DNA of 64,000 bases from Aliiroseovarius sp. S1123 (lineage in GTDB: Bacteria; Pseudomonadota; Alphaproteobacteria; Rhodobacterales; Rhodobacteraceae), in assembly GCF_023015885.1 (NCBI RefSeq), contig NZ_JALKBE010000001.1:372001-436000 (forward strand), in the 5' to 3' direction. Numbering within the stretch: position 1 is the first letter of the stretch; the number at the start of each line of letters is the position of its first letter. The translations under genes were made by a program, and so were the position numbers. Of the stretch, positions 16,658 through 24,952 are shown one piece after another. The notes under the pieces are model-generated. The model was not told where the DNA came from and made no database searches. It saw nothing but the letters and a program-made list of their open reading frames with translations.

Positions 16658-16722
16658 AATATTTCTAGTTTTGTCGAAATAAATATTGCGCTGCGTCAAT
16701 ATTTCGATATTTCTAGAAATAT
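16658..16722. promoter_or_regulatory. ArsR-type operator cluster
   Basis: The AT-rich gap between two divergent genes holds AATATTTC at 16658 and 16698, ATATTTC at 16707, and a perfect 16-bp palindrome ATATTTCTAGAAATAT at 16707-16722. The palindrome overlaps the arsR start codon. ATATTTC/GAAATAT inverted repeats are usual for ArsR/SmtB repressors. Confidence 0.65.
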
Positions 16723-17062
16723 GAAACACGAATCCCCAACCCCCAAAGACATTGATGTCTTTGCTTCGCAGTTTGCGGCCCTTGGGTCGGAACATCGTCT
16801 AAGCGTGCTGCGCACTTTGGTGCGGGCTGGCCCGGAAGGGCTGACCATTGGCGCGCTGGGCGAACGCTGCGGTGTCACTGGGTCGACCCTGACCCATCAC
16901 ATGAAAATCCTCGCTGCCGCCGGTCTGGTGACGCAGGAAAAGCAAGGACGTTCGATCATTTGCGCGGCTGCGGAATATGACGTGATGCGGGCCTTGTCGG
17001 ATTACCTTTTGTCAGAATGCTGCGCTGATTGCGCTGAAGGAGAGGGTCACAATCATGGCTGA
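16721..17062 (+). CDS. ArsR/SmtB family metal-responsive repressor
   Basis: The 113-residue winged-helix protein has FAALGSEHRLSVLRTLVRAG, the recognition region GVTGSTLTHHMKIL, and a wing LVTQEKQGRSI. The C-terminus carries cysteines and histidines (ECCADCAEGEGHNHG) that could bind a metal or metalloid. The ATG sits inside the candidate operator with no SD, so the message may be leaderless or controlled by occupancy of the start region. It overlaps the downstream permease by eight bases. Arsenite, organoarsenical, Cu or Zn are all possible inducers. Confidence 0.87.
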   Translation: MKHESPTPKDIDVFASQFAALGSEHRLSVLRTLVRAGPEGLTIGALGERCGVTGSTLTHHMKILAAAGLVTQEKQGRSIICAAAEYDVMRALSDYLLSECCADCAEGEGHNHG

Positions 17063-18098
17063 GACGACGCAAACCCAACCGCCAAGGCGTTTTAAACCGG
17101 ACTGGGCCTGGGTGTTTGTCCTGCTGGTGCCGCTGATCCTTGCGCTTTTGGACACGGCCGAGGTCTTGCCGATGATGCGCTTTGCGCTGACCGCGCTTGG
17201 GCATACGGCGCCTTTCATCCTCTTTGCGATCCTTGCGGTGGCGTTTCTGAAGTCCACCGGCGCCGAAAACCTTCTGGCCCGCGCGTTCGAAGGGCGCGAG
17301 ACGCGGATGATCGTGTTGGCGGCCTTTGCGGGAGGACTCTCGCCCTTCTGCTCGTGCGAGGTGATCCCCTTCATTGCAGCGCTGCTTGCCGTGGGGGCGC
17401 CGTTGTCTGCGGTAATGGCGTTCTGGCTGTCCTCGCCCCTGATGGATCCTGCGATGTTCGCCATTACGGCTGGTACGTTGGGCACGGGATTTGCCACGGC
17501 TAAACTTGTGTCGGCCGTGGGGATCGGGCTTATGGGTGGTTTCGTTGTGAAGACATTCGCCACGTCCGCCGTATTTGTAGACCCGCTGAAGAATGCTCCG
17601 GTCAAATCCTGCTGCAGCTCGTCCTGCGGATCTGGGACAGGGGCGGATGTCTACTCGGGCGAGGTGAACTGGAAGTTCTGGACCGAGGCAAATCGCCGCG
17701 ACACGTTCAAGACCGCTGCGGTCGAGAACGCCCTGTTCCTAGGGAAATGGCTGCTTCTGGCCTATATGATCGAGGCGCTAATGCTGCGCTATATCCCAGC
17801 CGATCTTGTGGCGCAGGTATTGGGCGGCACGGGCATCGGGCCGATCCTGCTGGGGGCCATCGTTGGCGCGCCTGCGTATCTGAACGGCTATGCTGCGGTT
17901 CCAATGGTGGCTGCTTTGCTTGAGCAAGGCATGTCCAACGGCGCGGCCATGTCCTTTGTGATTGCAGGTGGTGTCAGCTGTATCCCCGCCGCGATCGCGG
18001 TCTGGGCTTTGGTCAAACCTCGGGTCTTCGCAGCCTATCTTGGTATCGCTGTCGTCGGCGCCGTGTTGGCCGGTATAGGCTGGAGCGCTATCGCGTAA
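17055..18098 (+). CDS. ArsP/COG0701-type permease (metal or organoarsenical efflux)
   Basis: The 347-residue membrane protein has about eight to ten hydrophobic helices and the family motif GGLSPFCSCEVIPFIAALLA near residue 95, whose cysteines are characteristic of ArsP and SO_0444-type efflux permeases. A middle cytoplasmic loop adds SCCSSSCGSG, another potential thiol site. Such permeases export trivalent organoarsenicals or heavy metals. Coupling to the ArsR-family gene supports a resistance role. The true substrate is not fixed by sequence. Confidence 0.82.
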   Translation: MAETTQTQPPRRFKPDWAWVFVLLVPLILALLDTAEVLPMMRFALTALGHTAPFILFAILAVAFLKSTGAENLLARAFEGRETRMIVLAAFAGGLSPFCSCEVIPFIAALLAVGAPLSAVMAFWLSSPLMDPAMFAITAGTLGTGFATAKLVSAVGIGLMGGFVVKTFATSAVFVDPLKNAPVKSCCSSSCGSGTGADVYSGEVNWKFWTEANRRDTFKTAAVENALFLGKWLLLAYMIEALMLRYIPADLVAQVLGGTGIGPILLGAIVGAPAYLNGYAAVPMVAALLEQGMSNGAAMSFVIAGGVSCIPAAIAVWALVKPRVFAAYLGIAVVGAVLAGIGWSAIA

Positions 18099-18182
18099 AT
18101 CTGAATGACGGGGATGGCTGACAAACAGAGATTTGCTGGACCCCTGTTGTTGTTTGACGGCAAATGAATTATTTCCAAATGT

Positions 18183-18230
18183 AACAGGATGCGGTCGCAT
18201 CCCCGCGTGATGGCTGGGGTGCGACCTGTT
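18183..18230 (+). ncRNA. Structured nhaA leader, candidate cation-sensing riboswitch
   Basis: A compact fold is visible: AACA/TGTT outer pairs, GGTCGCA (18193-18199) with TGCGACC (18220-18226), CCCC (18201-18204) with GGGG (18216-18219), and an 11-base loop. A competing hairpin, GGATGCG/CGCATCC (18187-18203), uses the same bases, so the two folds exclude each other. It ends 30 bases before the nhaA start. Known nhaA-I and nhaA-II RNA motifs in proteobacteria sense lithium or sodium upstream of nhaA. Membership in either class is not proven here. Confidence 0.5.
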
Positions 18231-18259
18231 TACGAGAATAAGATCGAACGGGGAACGCC

Positions 18260-19558
18260 ATGTATCGTGTGTGGAATTTCATTACCACCTATTCCATTCT
18301 TCTTATCAGTGGCGCATTGATTGCGCTGGTTTGGGCGAATATCGATCCCCACTCCTATCACCATGTTGTCGAGTATCCGCTGTGGTTTAACGGCTGGATC
18401 GGAATTGATATCGGGTACTGGGAAAAAGCCTATGGAGAGGCGTCGCATCACTTTGAATACGGCGACGTCGAAAAGGTTCTGACCTTCCATTACCTGATCA
18501 ACGACATGCTGATGGCGCTGTTCTTTGCCATCGCGGGCAAAGAGGTCTGGGAAGCCGTCATTCTGAAAAACGGAAGCCTGCGCGGCAAGAAAGCCGCGAC
18601 GCCTTTGGTTGCAACGGCTGGCGGTATGCTGGGCCCGATCGCGGTCTATCTTGGCATTGCCTATTTCCTTGGCTCCAGCACCTTTGATGCTGTGTCGCGC
18701 GGGTGGGCCATTCCGACCGCGACCGATATCGCCTTCAGCTATCTTGTCGGCCGCCTTGTCTTCGGTGCGGGCCACCCGGCGGTGCGCTTCTTGCTGCTGT
18801 TGGCCATTGCGGACGATGCCGCGGGCCTGATCATTCTGGCGATCTTCTATCCGTCGGGCGAACTGGCTCCGGAATGGTTGCTGCTGTCTGTTGCCGCCTC
18901 GGTGATCGCCTACGTGCTGTTCAACTGGCTGCCGCGTCGCAAAGACCGGGGCGACCAGCTGCGTCGCTATTCGACCTTCGTACGCAAGAAGTTGGGCTGG
19001 ATTCCCTATGCCATTGCGGGCTGCCTCAGCTGGTATGGCTTTGCGCAGGCGGGCATTCACCCGGCGCTTGGCCTGCTTCCGGTGATCCCAGCCATCCCGC
19101 ATGCTGACCGCGCCTTCGGTATCTTCTCTGAGGCCGAGAAGTACCTGACGGATACGCTGAACCAGATGGAACATTCGCTGGCCATTCCAGTCGACATCGT
19201 GCTTTTCTTCTTCGGTCTTTTGAATGCGGGCGTCGAGTTCGGCGCGATTGGCGAAGCCACGTGGCTGGTGCTTGCAGGCCTGATCATCGGCAAGCCCATC
19301 GGGGTCTTCATCATGGGATGGATCGCGGTGGGTCCGATGCGACTGGGCCTTCCGGCAGGCATGCGGTTGGTCGATTTGGTCGTGATCGGGTTTGTTGCGG
19401 CCATCGGCTTTACCGTGTCGCTCTTCGTGGCCTCGGTTGCCTTTGCGCCAGGGCCTGTGCAGGACGCAGCGAAGATGGGCGCGTTGTTCAGCTTTGGCGC
19501 CGTGTTCCTGTCCTTCATTGCAGGCAAACTTCTGCGGGTTGAAAAACAGCACGGCTGA
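18260..19558 (+). CDS. nhaA: Na+/H+ antiporter NhaA
   Basis: NhaA exchanges cytoplasmic Na+ or Li+ for external protons, controlling pH and sodium, which suits a marine cell. The 432-residue protein has about twelve helices and the key AIPTATDIAFSYLVGR and LLAIADDAAGLIILAIFY segments; the latter carries the paired aspartates of the transport site. The N-terminus (VWNFITTYSILLISGALIALVWANI) is typical. It has its own structured leader and a terminator. Confidence 0.93.
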   Translation: MYRVWNFITTYSILLISGALIALVWANIDPHSYHHVVEYPLWFNGWIGIDIGYWEKAYGEASHHFEYGDVEKVLTFHYLINDMLMALFFAIAGKEVWEAVILKNGSLRGKKAATPLVATAGGMLGPIAVYLGIAYFLGSSTFDAVSRGWAIPTATDIAFSYLVGRLVFGAGHPAVRFLLLLAIADDAAGLIILAIFYPSGELAPEWLLLSVAASVIAYVLFNWLPRRKDRGDQLRRYSTFVRKKLGWIPYAIAGCLSWYGFAQAGIHPALGLLPVIPAIPHADRAFGIFSEAEKYLTDTLNQMEHSLAIPVDIVLFFFGLLNAGVEFGAIGEATWLVLAGLIIGKPIGVFIMGWIAVGPMRLGLPAGMRLVDLVVIGFVAAIGFTVSLFVASVAFAPGPVQDAAKMGALFSFGAVFLSFIAGKLLRVEKQHG

Positions 19559-19604
19559 GCCTGTTGGCAGACACTTGGCCTCTGTGTAGGTCGACCGAAA
19601 CTTT

Positions 19605-19645
19605 GGGAAAGCGTCAGAATTTCTGGCGCTTTCCCCTTTGTTTCG
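19605..19645 (+). terminator. Terminator of nhaA
   Basis: GGGAAAGCG (19605-19613) and CGCTTTCCC (19627-19635) form a perfect stem, followed by a T-rich tail. Confidence 0.8.
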
Positions 19646-19779
19646 CGTAGATTTTTGCTAAGTTCGCGCTGGATTTCCGGTGGGAAACAGACATATTTTC
19701 GCCGAAATGGCGGCCTATAGCTCTTAATTAAGAAAGTCGGCCTTAGAGTAGTGGGACCACTTCAGGTATCGGAGCGCGA

Positions 19780-20439
19780 ATGCTCGAATTCAGGAATGTC
19801 AGCAAGTCCTTTTGGACCGGGAAACAGCGCAAGGTCATTCTTGACCAGGCGTCCTTTAGGGTTGAGCTGGGCAATTCGCTTGGTATTCTGGCGCCTAACG
19901 GGACAGGTAAAACTACGCTGATCAACATGATGGCGGGGCTTGAAAAGCCGGACGAAGGCGAGATTGTGCGCAATTGCCGGGTGTCGTTTCCATTGGGGTT
20001 TATGGGCGGGGTCGTCAAAAAGCTGTCCGCCCGTGACAATGCACGGCACATTGCGCGGCTATACGGGCTTGATCCTGACTATCTTGAGGCTTTCACCCGC
20101 TGGCTGTGTGATCTTGAAGAATACTATGATTTCCCCATTGCGACCTACAGTGCAGGGATGCGCGGTCGATTTACCTTCGCGCTTTTGTTGGCGATGGAGT
20201 TTGACATCTATCTGATCGATGAGGGCATGCCGACCACTACGGACGCCGAGTTTAACCGGCGCGCGGGGACAGTGTTGCAGGAGCGTTTGCAAGACGCCAC
20301 GGTGATTGTGGTGTCTCATCAAGCGAAGACATTAGAAAAGCTATGCAATTCGGCGGCCGTTCTGAAAGACGGCCAGTTTTACCAGTTCGAAACTTTGGAA
20401 GAAGCGAAACAGCTCTATGACTACCAAACCCAAGGCTAA
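19780..20439 (+). CDS. Capsular polysaccharide ABC exporter ATPase, KpsT-like
   Basis: The 219-residue protein is an ABC ATPase of the capsule/teichoic-acid export subfamily. It has a Walker A of the form GILAPNGTGKTT (residues 34-45), a shortened signature (YSAGMRGRFTFALLLAMEFDIYLIDE with Walker B), and a switch histidine in VVSHQ. In group 2/3 capsule systems KpsT pairs with the KpsM permease, which is not in this window. The next gene overlaps by 23 bases, so the pair is coupled. Confidence 0.82.
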   Translation: MLEFRNVSKSFWTGKQRKVILDQASFRVELGNSLGILAPNGTGKTTLINMMAGLEKPDEGEIVRNCRVSFPLGFMGGVVKKLSARDNARHIARLYGLDPDYLEAFTRWLCDLEEYYDFPIATYSAGMRGRFTFALLLAMEFDIYLIDEGMPTTTDAEFNRRAGTVLQERLQDATVIVVSHQAKTLEKLCNSAAVLKDGQFYQFETLEEAKQLYDYQTQG

Positions 20440-22096
20440 TCGTTTTCGTATCCGCCGTGATGCCGGGTCTGTTTCGCAAGCGGAGCAGGTGCCCCAGAAC
20501 AGTGAAGATGCTGTGTCGGATCCGGCCGAACAGCCCCCTCAGCAAAGCGCCGACAGTTCGCAAGATCGGGCACTGAATCCGCTGGAAGAACTGGCGGCAG
20601 GCCCACAAGAGGATGGATTGCCGGCTGGTGATATGAAGCCAAGGGTCAGCGTGCAACGCGGCGCCAATCCGGCAGCGACTGACGAGGCTGCCGAGATTGA
20701 AAAAGTGCGTCAAGAAGGTCTCACCGCACGGCAGCTGCGGATGGCACGACGCGTTGCGCAAAAACACGGTGTTCAGACAGACGACGATCACGTGGCCGTC
20801 TATCACCTGCGACAGGCGGGAATTGATCCGTTCAAGCGGGCCAACATGCTTGAACTGGTTGAGGGAGAGGGCGACCGAAACGCCGCCAACTTACCGCAAC
20901 CCGTCGCGCAGCCCAGCTTGCCCGCACCAAGCGTGCTCGACGCGGCCGAGCGTGCGCGCTCGGTCATGGATATCCAGCGTGACATCGCCCGCAGGCGCCG
21001 CCGCAAATTACAGATGCTGCTTCTGCGACTGGCATTTTTCGTTGTGCTGCCATCGATCATAGCCGGGTATTACTATTTCAGTGTCGCCACCCCGATGTAT
21101 GCAACAAAGTCCGAGTTCGTGATCCAGCAAGCTGATGGAGCCGGAGGCAGTGCTGCTGCGGGGCTGTTTGCGGGGACAGGCCTTGCTTCAAGTCAGGACA
21201 GCATCGGTGTTCAGGGCTATCTGACCTCGCGTGAGGCGATGCTGAGGCTGGATCGTGATGTGGGCTTCAAGTCGCATTTCAGCGATCCGTCGATTGACGT
21301 TGTGCAACGGCTCGATTCCGATGCAAGCAATGAAACCGCATATAAGGTCTATCGCAAGCGGGTGAAGATCGGTTTCGATCCGACAGAGGGCATCATCAAG
21401 ATGGAGGTGATTGCCGCCTCTCCTGAAGTCAGCGAACAATACTCGAAATCCCTGATTGCTTACGCGGAAGAGCGTGTCGACAATCTGACCCAACGCAAAC
21501 GCGAAGATCAGATGCAGGGTGCATTGGACAGCTATGAAGAGGCCGAAGTCGAGATGTTGGCGGCTCAGGATCGTGTGTTGAAACTGCAAGAAAACATGGG
21601 CGTGTTCGATGCGACTTCGGACGCATCCTCGCTGATGTCGCAGATCAATACCTATGAACTGCAACTGCAGGATAAGCGATTGCGGTTGGACCAATTGCTG
21701 GACAATGCCACCCCCAATCAGGCCCGAGTGGATGGTGTGCGCGGGGATGTTGCGCGGCTCGAAACCCTGATCGCCGAACTTCGCGGGAAGCTGACGGATA
21801 CAGGGGGTGAAAACGGGTCACTGGCATCCATCAGTGGCCAGTTGCGGATCGCACAAACCAACCTCGAAACACGCACGATTTTGATGCAGCAGGCGCTGCA
21901 ACAGCTCGAGGTTGCCCGGATCGAAGCAAATAAGCAGACCCGCTATTTGTCGACCAACGTAAGCCCTGTGGCGCCGGATCAGCCAACCTATCCCAAAGCG
22001 TTCGAAAACACGCTTCTGGCGTTCCTGATCTTCTCTGGGATCTATCTGATGCTGTCGCTGACCGCATCGATCCTGCGTGAACAGATCTCGTCCTGA
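20417..22096 (+). CDS. Capsule export inner-membrane protein, KpsE/PCP-like
   Basis: The 559-residue protein has a low-complexity cytoplasmic N-terminus of about 195 residues rich in Gln, Pro and Ala, and a first membrane helix (LRLAFFVVLPSIIAGYYYF, about 199-218). A long periplasmic region with coiled coils follows (about 350-500), then a second helix near 530-550. This is the polysaccharide co-polymerase/KpsE architecture that links ABC export to the outer-membrane channel. ATP-YATKSEFVIQQ after the first helix fits the family. The long N-terminal extension is common in alphaproteobacterial members but its role is unknown. Confidence 0.8.
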   Translation: MTTKPKANRFRIRRDAGSVSQAEQVPQNSEDAVSDPAEQPPQQSADSSQDRALNPLEELAAGPQEDGLPAGDMKPRVSVQRGANPAATDEAAEIEKVRQEGLTARQLRMARRVAQKHGVQTDDDHVAVYHLRQAGIDPFKRANMLELVEGEGDRNAANLPQPVAQPSLPAPSVLDAAERARSVMDIQRDIARRRRRKLQMLLLRLAFFVVLPSIIAGYYYFSVATPMYATKSEFVIQQADGAGGSAAAGLFAGTGLASSQDSIGVQGYLTSREAMLRLDRDVGFKSHFSDPSIDVVQRLDSDASNETAYKVYRKRVKIGFDPTEGIIKMEVIAASPEVSEQYSKSLIAYAEERVDNLTQRKREDQMQGALDSYEEAEVEMLAAQDRVLKLQENMGVFDATSDASSLMSQINTYELQLQDKRLRLDQLLDNATPNQARVDGVRGDVARLETLIAELRGKLTDTGGENGSLASISGQLRIAQTNLETRTILMQQALQQLEVARIEANKQTRYLSTNVSPVAPDQPTYPKAFENTLLAFLIFSGIYLMLSLTASILREQISS

Positions 22097-22097
22097 T

Positions 22098-22940
22098 ATG
22101 CGCGAGGTGTCGATTGGCCGTGTACGCTTTGGCAACCATCTGCCCCTGTCGGTGATTGCAGGGCCGTGCCAGTTGGAATCGCGCGACCATGCGTTGTTCT
22201 TGGCTGCGCGCTTGAAGCAGGCCTGCGACACCGCTGGTGTGGGATTTGTTTTCAAGGCTTCCTTTGACAAGGCCAACCGAACCTCGGCGCAGGGAAAGCG
22301 TGGCCCGGGTCTTGAGGATGGGCTCGAGATGCTGGCAGCTGTTAAGTCCGACGTTGGCGTGCCGGTCCTGACGGATGTGCATGCACCAGACCAGTGCACC
22401 CCAGTGGCCCAGGTCGTGGATGCACTGCAGATCCCCGCCTTTCTGTGTCGACAAACCGATTTGCTTGTGGCCGCTGCGCAAACTGGAAAACCCGTCAACG
22501 TGAAGAAAGGTCAGTTTCTGGCGCCGTGGGATATGGCGCATGTGGCGGACAAGCTGGTGTCATCTGGGAATGATCAGGTCCTGCTGACCGAACGGGGGAC
22601 GAGCTTTGGGTACAATACGCTCGTCACGGATATGCGGGGGCTGCCACAGATGGCCGCGTTGGGCCATCCTGTGATCATGGATGCCACACACGCCGTTCAA
22701 ATGCCGGGAGGGCAGGGGGCTTCTTCGGGGGGGCAGCGGGATTTTGCGCCGGTTCTGGCGCGGGCCGCTGTGGCCGTCGGTGTTGCTGGCGTCTTTATCG
22801 AGACCCATCAGGATCCCGATACCGCGCCGTCGGATGGCCCAAACATGATTCCCTTGGAGCAGATGCCAGCGCTTTTGAAGGATCTGGTGGCGTTCGATTG
22901 TCTGGCCAAAGCGCGCCCCAATGCGGGGCTGGCCGACTGA
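22098..22940 (+). CDS. kdsA: 3-deoxy-8-phosphooctulonate (KDO-8-P) synthase
   Basis: KdsA condenses arabinose-5-phosphate and phosphoenolpyruvate to KDO-8-phosphate, the precursor of lipid A-linked KDO and of KDO linkers in KpsMT-type capsules. Landmarks: VIAGPCQLES near residue 18, FKASFDKANRTS near 48, VLTDVHAP near 95, PAFLCRQTDLL near 118, KKGQFLAPWDM and TERGTSFGYNTLV. The open frame reaches a GTG at 22077, but the ATG at 22098 just after the upstream stop gives the family N-terminus. A place in a capsule cluster suggests a dedicated supply of KDO. Confidence 0.93.
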   Translation: MREVSIGRVRFGNHLPLSVIAGPCQLESRDHALFLAARLKQACDTAGVGFVFKASFDKANRTSAQGKRGPGLEDGLEMLAAVKSDVGVPVLTDVHAPDQCTPVAQVVDALQIPAFLCRQTDLLVAAAQTGKPVNVKKGQFLAPWDMAHVADKLVSSGNDQVLLTERGTSFGYNTLVTDMRGLPQMAALGHPVIMDATHAVQMPGGQGASSGGQRDFAPVLARAAVAVGVAGVFIETHQDPDTAPSDGPNMIPLEQMPALLKDLVAFDCLAKARPNAGLAD

Positions 22941-23116
22941 TCCTGCGCGCACCACCTTGGTGATCAACGTCTTTAGAACAGCATTTCTCATCCGCTTCCA
23001 AGGTAGGTGCAGACCCAAAGAATTCGCACAAGAAGTCGGTCCACCAAAATTCCTGCAAGAACCGGAATTTTAGGCTTGCACCCTGTTTCCGCTTTGGCTA
23101 GTTAATCGCGCACGGT

Positions 23117-23191
23117 TGGGGTGTAGCCAAGTGGTAAGGCAACTGTTTTTGGTACAGTGTACCGTAGGTTCGAATCCTACCACCCCAGCCA
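23117..23191 (+). tRNA. tRNA-Gln (UUG)
   Basis: The acceptor stem TGGGGTG/CACCCCA, a D arm with AGTGGTAAGGC, an anticodon stem ACTGT/ACAGT enclosing TTTTGGT (anticodon TTG), and a T arm GTAGGTTCGAATCCTAC all pair correctly. CCA (23189-23191) is encoded. It stands immediately left of the accessory block with degenerate insertion-element repeats, as is usual for island insertion points. Confidence 0.95.
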
Positions 23192-23351
23192 ATCATTCCC
23201 GTCTCAAATCCCGTCACGCGTTTCTCGCGAGTTCATCGCGCGATTTCCGTGCGTTGCGGCGTTGCGTTTTTCCCTGAGACGCATTTCCCGGACGAACTTC
23301 TTCGATATTTCCCAGGGCAGTGTCAGAAGAACTTAGGTTGAAGCGGGCAGG

Positions 23352-23416
23352 GCGCGGAATAAGGGACAGTCATGCTGGCCTAGCTGAGACCGGTTGGAAT
23401 TTGTCTGACACCACAT
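23352..23416 (+). repeat. Left copy of a 65-bp diverged direct repeat
   Basis: This copy matches 32344-32408 at 49 of 65 positions with no gaps, best at CAGTCAT-CTGG-CTAG and at GTCTGACACCACAT. The pair brackets the accessory block. In the right copy the repeat begins inside a transposase-like reading frame, so the pair probably represents insertion-sequence ends. Confidence 0.65.
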
Positions 23417-23459
23417 TCGATTTTACTGCTCAAAGAAATAAGGCCTAAACAACCCATTC

Positions 23460-24245
23460 CTAGCCAACTTTAGCCTTTGAAAACGGTTTTTTAGGATCAT
23501 ATCCGAACAGGCTCAGACTGAAAAAACCAATGGTGCAAACGCACACCCACAACAGCGCCACGGGTTCGAGTCGTTGATAAAGCGCGAAGCGGATAAGTTC
23601 GACCGCGTATGTAAACGGGTTCCAGACCACCACCGCCGCAATATGCGGAGCGTTTTCCTGCATGCGCCACAGCGGATAAAGCGCGGTGGAGAGGAAAAAC
23701 ATCGGGAAGATGACGAAATTCATGACGCCTGCGAAGTTTTGAAGCCTGCTGATCATGGCGGACAGAAAAAGTCCCATGGCTCCTAACATCAGCCCTACTA
23801 AAAACAAGGCTGGTAGCAATGCAAGGTAACCGCCCCACTGCATACGAATGTCAAACACCCAGGCGATTGCGAGAAACACCACACATTGCAGAGCTGACAC
23901 GAGCGCACTTGCCAGAAGTTTTGCCAATAGAATCCACCAACGCGGAACTGGCGCGGTAAGCAAAAGCCGCATAGATCCCATTTCCCGGTCATAGACCATA
24001 GAAAGTGAGGACTGCATCGCATTGAAAAGTACAATCATCGCGCAAAGACCGGGCACGATATAGGTTTCATACCGAATATAGGTCTCGTAGGGCGGAATGA
24101 TCGACAAGCCGAGTGCCGCACGAAACCCTGCCCCGAAAATGAAAAGCCAGACAAGCGGGCGAACAAGTGCGGCGAGAAACCGTTCACGCTGGTGCAGGAA
24201 ACGCAAGAGCTCGCGAATGATGATGGCCTTAAGACATGTCATCAT
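23460..24245 (-). CDS. ABC-2 type permease of PQQ-dehydrogenase-associated transporter
   Basis: The 261-residue integral membrane protein has six hydrophobic segments and the ABC-2 permease pattern (ETYIVPGLCAMIVLFNAMQSS, then FPMFFLSTALYPLWRMQE). It matches the permease that accompanies PQQ-dependent alcohol dehydrogenase loci in other proteobacteria. The frame extends to 24368, but the ATG at 24245 overlaps the stop of the upstream ATPase gene and gives the family N-terminus. It ends the five-gene minus-strand operon. The exported or imported substrate of this transporter type is unknown. Confidence 0.8.
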   Translation of the reverse strand: MMTCLKAIIIRELLRFLHQRERFLAALVRPLVWLFIFGAGFRAALGLSIIPPYETYIRYETYIVPGLCAMIVLFNAMQSSLSMVYDREMGSMRLLLTAPVPRWWILLAKLLASALVSALQCVVFLAIAWVFDIRMQWGGYLALLPALFLVGLMLGAMGLFLSAMISRLQNFAGVMNFVIFPMFFLSTALYPLWRMQENAPHIAAVVVWNPFTYAVELIRFALYQRLEPVALLWVCVCTIGFFSLSLFGYDPKKPFSKAKVG

Positions 24246-24952
24246 AGCTGCGGTCTTTCGTGGCCTGCATAGTGCTGTGAAAGCTTTTCTGCGCCTCCAA
24301 GCTCTGCAAATCCACCGCGACTTGCGATCTGTCCGGCTTGCAGAACGATCACCTCGTCTTCGGGCCAAAGCTCATCCAAAAGGTGGGTAATCCAAAGGAC
24401 GGTCACACCCCGAGCGCTCATCGCATGCACCGAGTCAACGATAGCTTGCTTGGAGGCGGGATCGAGCCCCGTGGTGGGCTCATCAAGCAGCAGGATCTTG
24501 GGGTCGGGTAACAGCGCACGCGCGATTTCCAACCTGCGGCGATGACCGCCATTCAAGTCGCGCACCGAGCTTCTTTCGCGCCCTTCCAGACCAAGTTGCG
24601 CAAGAAGCTTTTGGATCCGGTCGCCGGGCTTTTTCATCCCGTGCAGCCCCGCAAAATAGCGCAGATTCTGAACAACCGAGAGCTCTAGGTCCAGAGCCGA
24701 TTGCTGAAACACCATACCCACGTCGCGCAAGCCTGCTCGTGTTCGTGTCGTAGATTGCCCCATCACGCGGACGTCGCCGCGATCCGGCAGCAATAGGCCG
24801 GCAATCAGATTGAAAATCGTCGACTTGCCGGCCCCGTTGGGCCCCAAAAGAGCGGTAAACGACCCCTCGGCCAGTCGCAGCGAAAACTGCGACAGCACGG
24901 TGCGGGACCCATAGCTTAGATCCACATTTTCAAGGACCACGGCGTCTGTCAT
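24242..24952 (-). CDS. ABC transporter ATPase of PQQ-dehydrogenase-associated transporter
   Basis: The 236-residue ATPase has Walker A GPNGAGKST near residue 37, a Q-loop at VFQQSALD, and a Walker B ILLLDEPTTGLD near 165. The signature reads RDLNGGHRRRLEIARALL, with LNGGH in place of LSGGQ, a variation seen in this transporter type. The switch histidine is in WITH. It overlaps the neighbouring genes by four bases on each side, showing tight coupling with the permease and the periplasmic protein. Confidence 0.83.
   Translation of the reverse strand: MTDAVVLENVDLSYGSRTVLSQFSLRLAEGSFTALLGPNGAGKSTIFNLIAGLLLPDRGDVRVMGQSTTRTRAGLRDVGMVFQQSALDLELSVVQNLRYFAGLHGMKKPGDRIQKLLAQLGLEGRERSSVRDLNGGHRRRLEIARALLPDPKILLLDEPTTGLDPASKQAIVDSVHAMSARGVTVLWITHLLDELWPEDEVIVLQAGQIASRGGFAELGGAEKLSQHYAGHERPQL

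Noticed and set aside
18230-19552. Long open frame opposite nhaA (about 440 codons)
   Set aside because: It is the complement of the confidently identified nhaA and has a His/Arg/Gln-rich composition typical of antisense frames in GC-rich genes.
23117-23191. tRNA-Gln 3' end as an attachment site with a duplicate further right
   Set aside because: I looked for a second copy of the GGTTCGAATCC-CCACCCCAG end across the accessory block and saw none.
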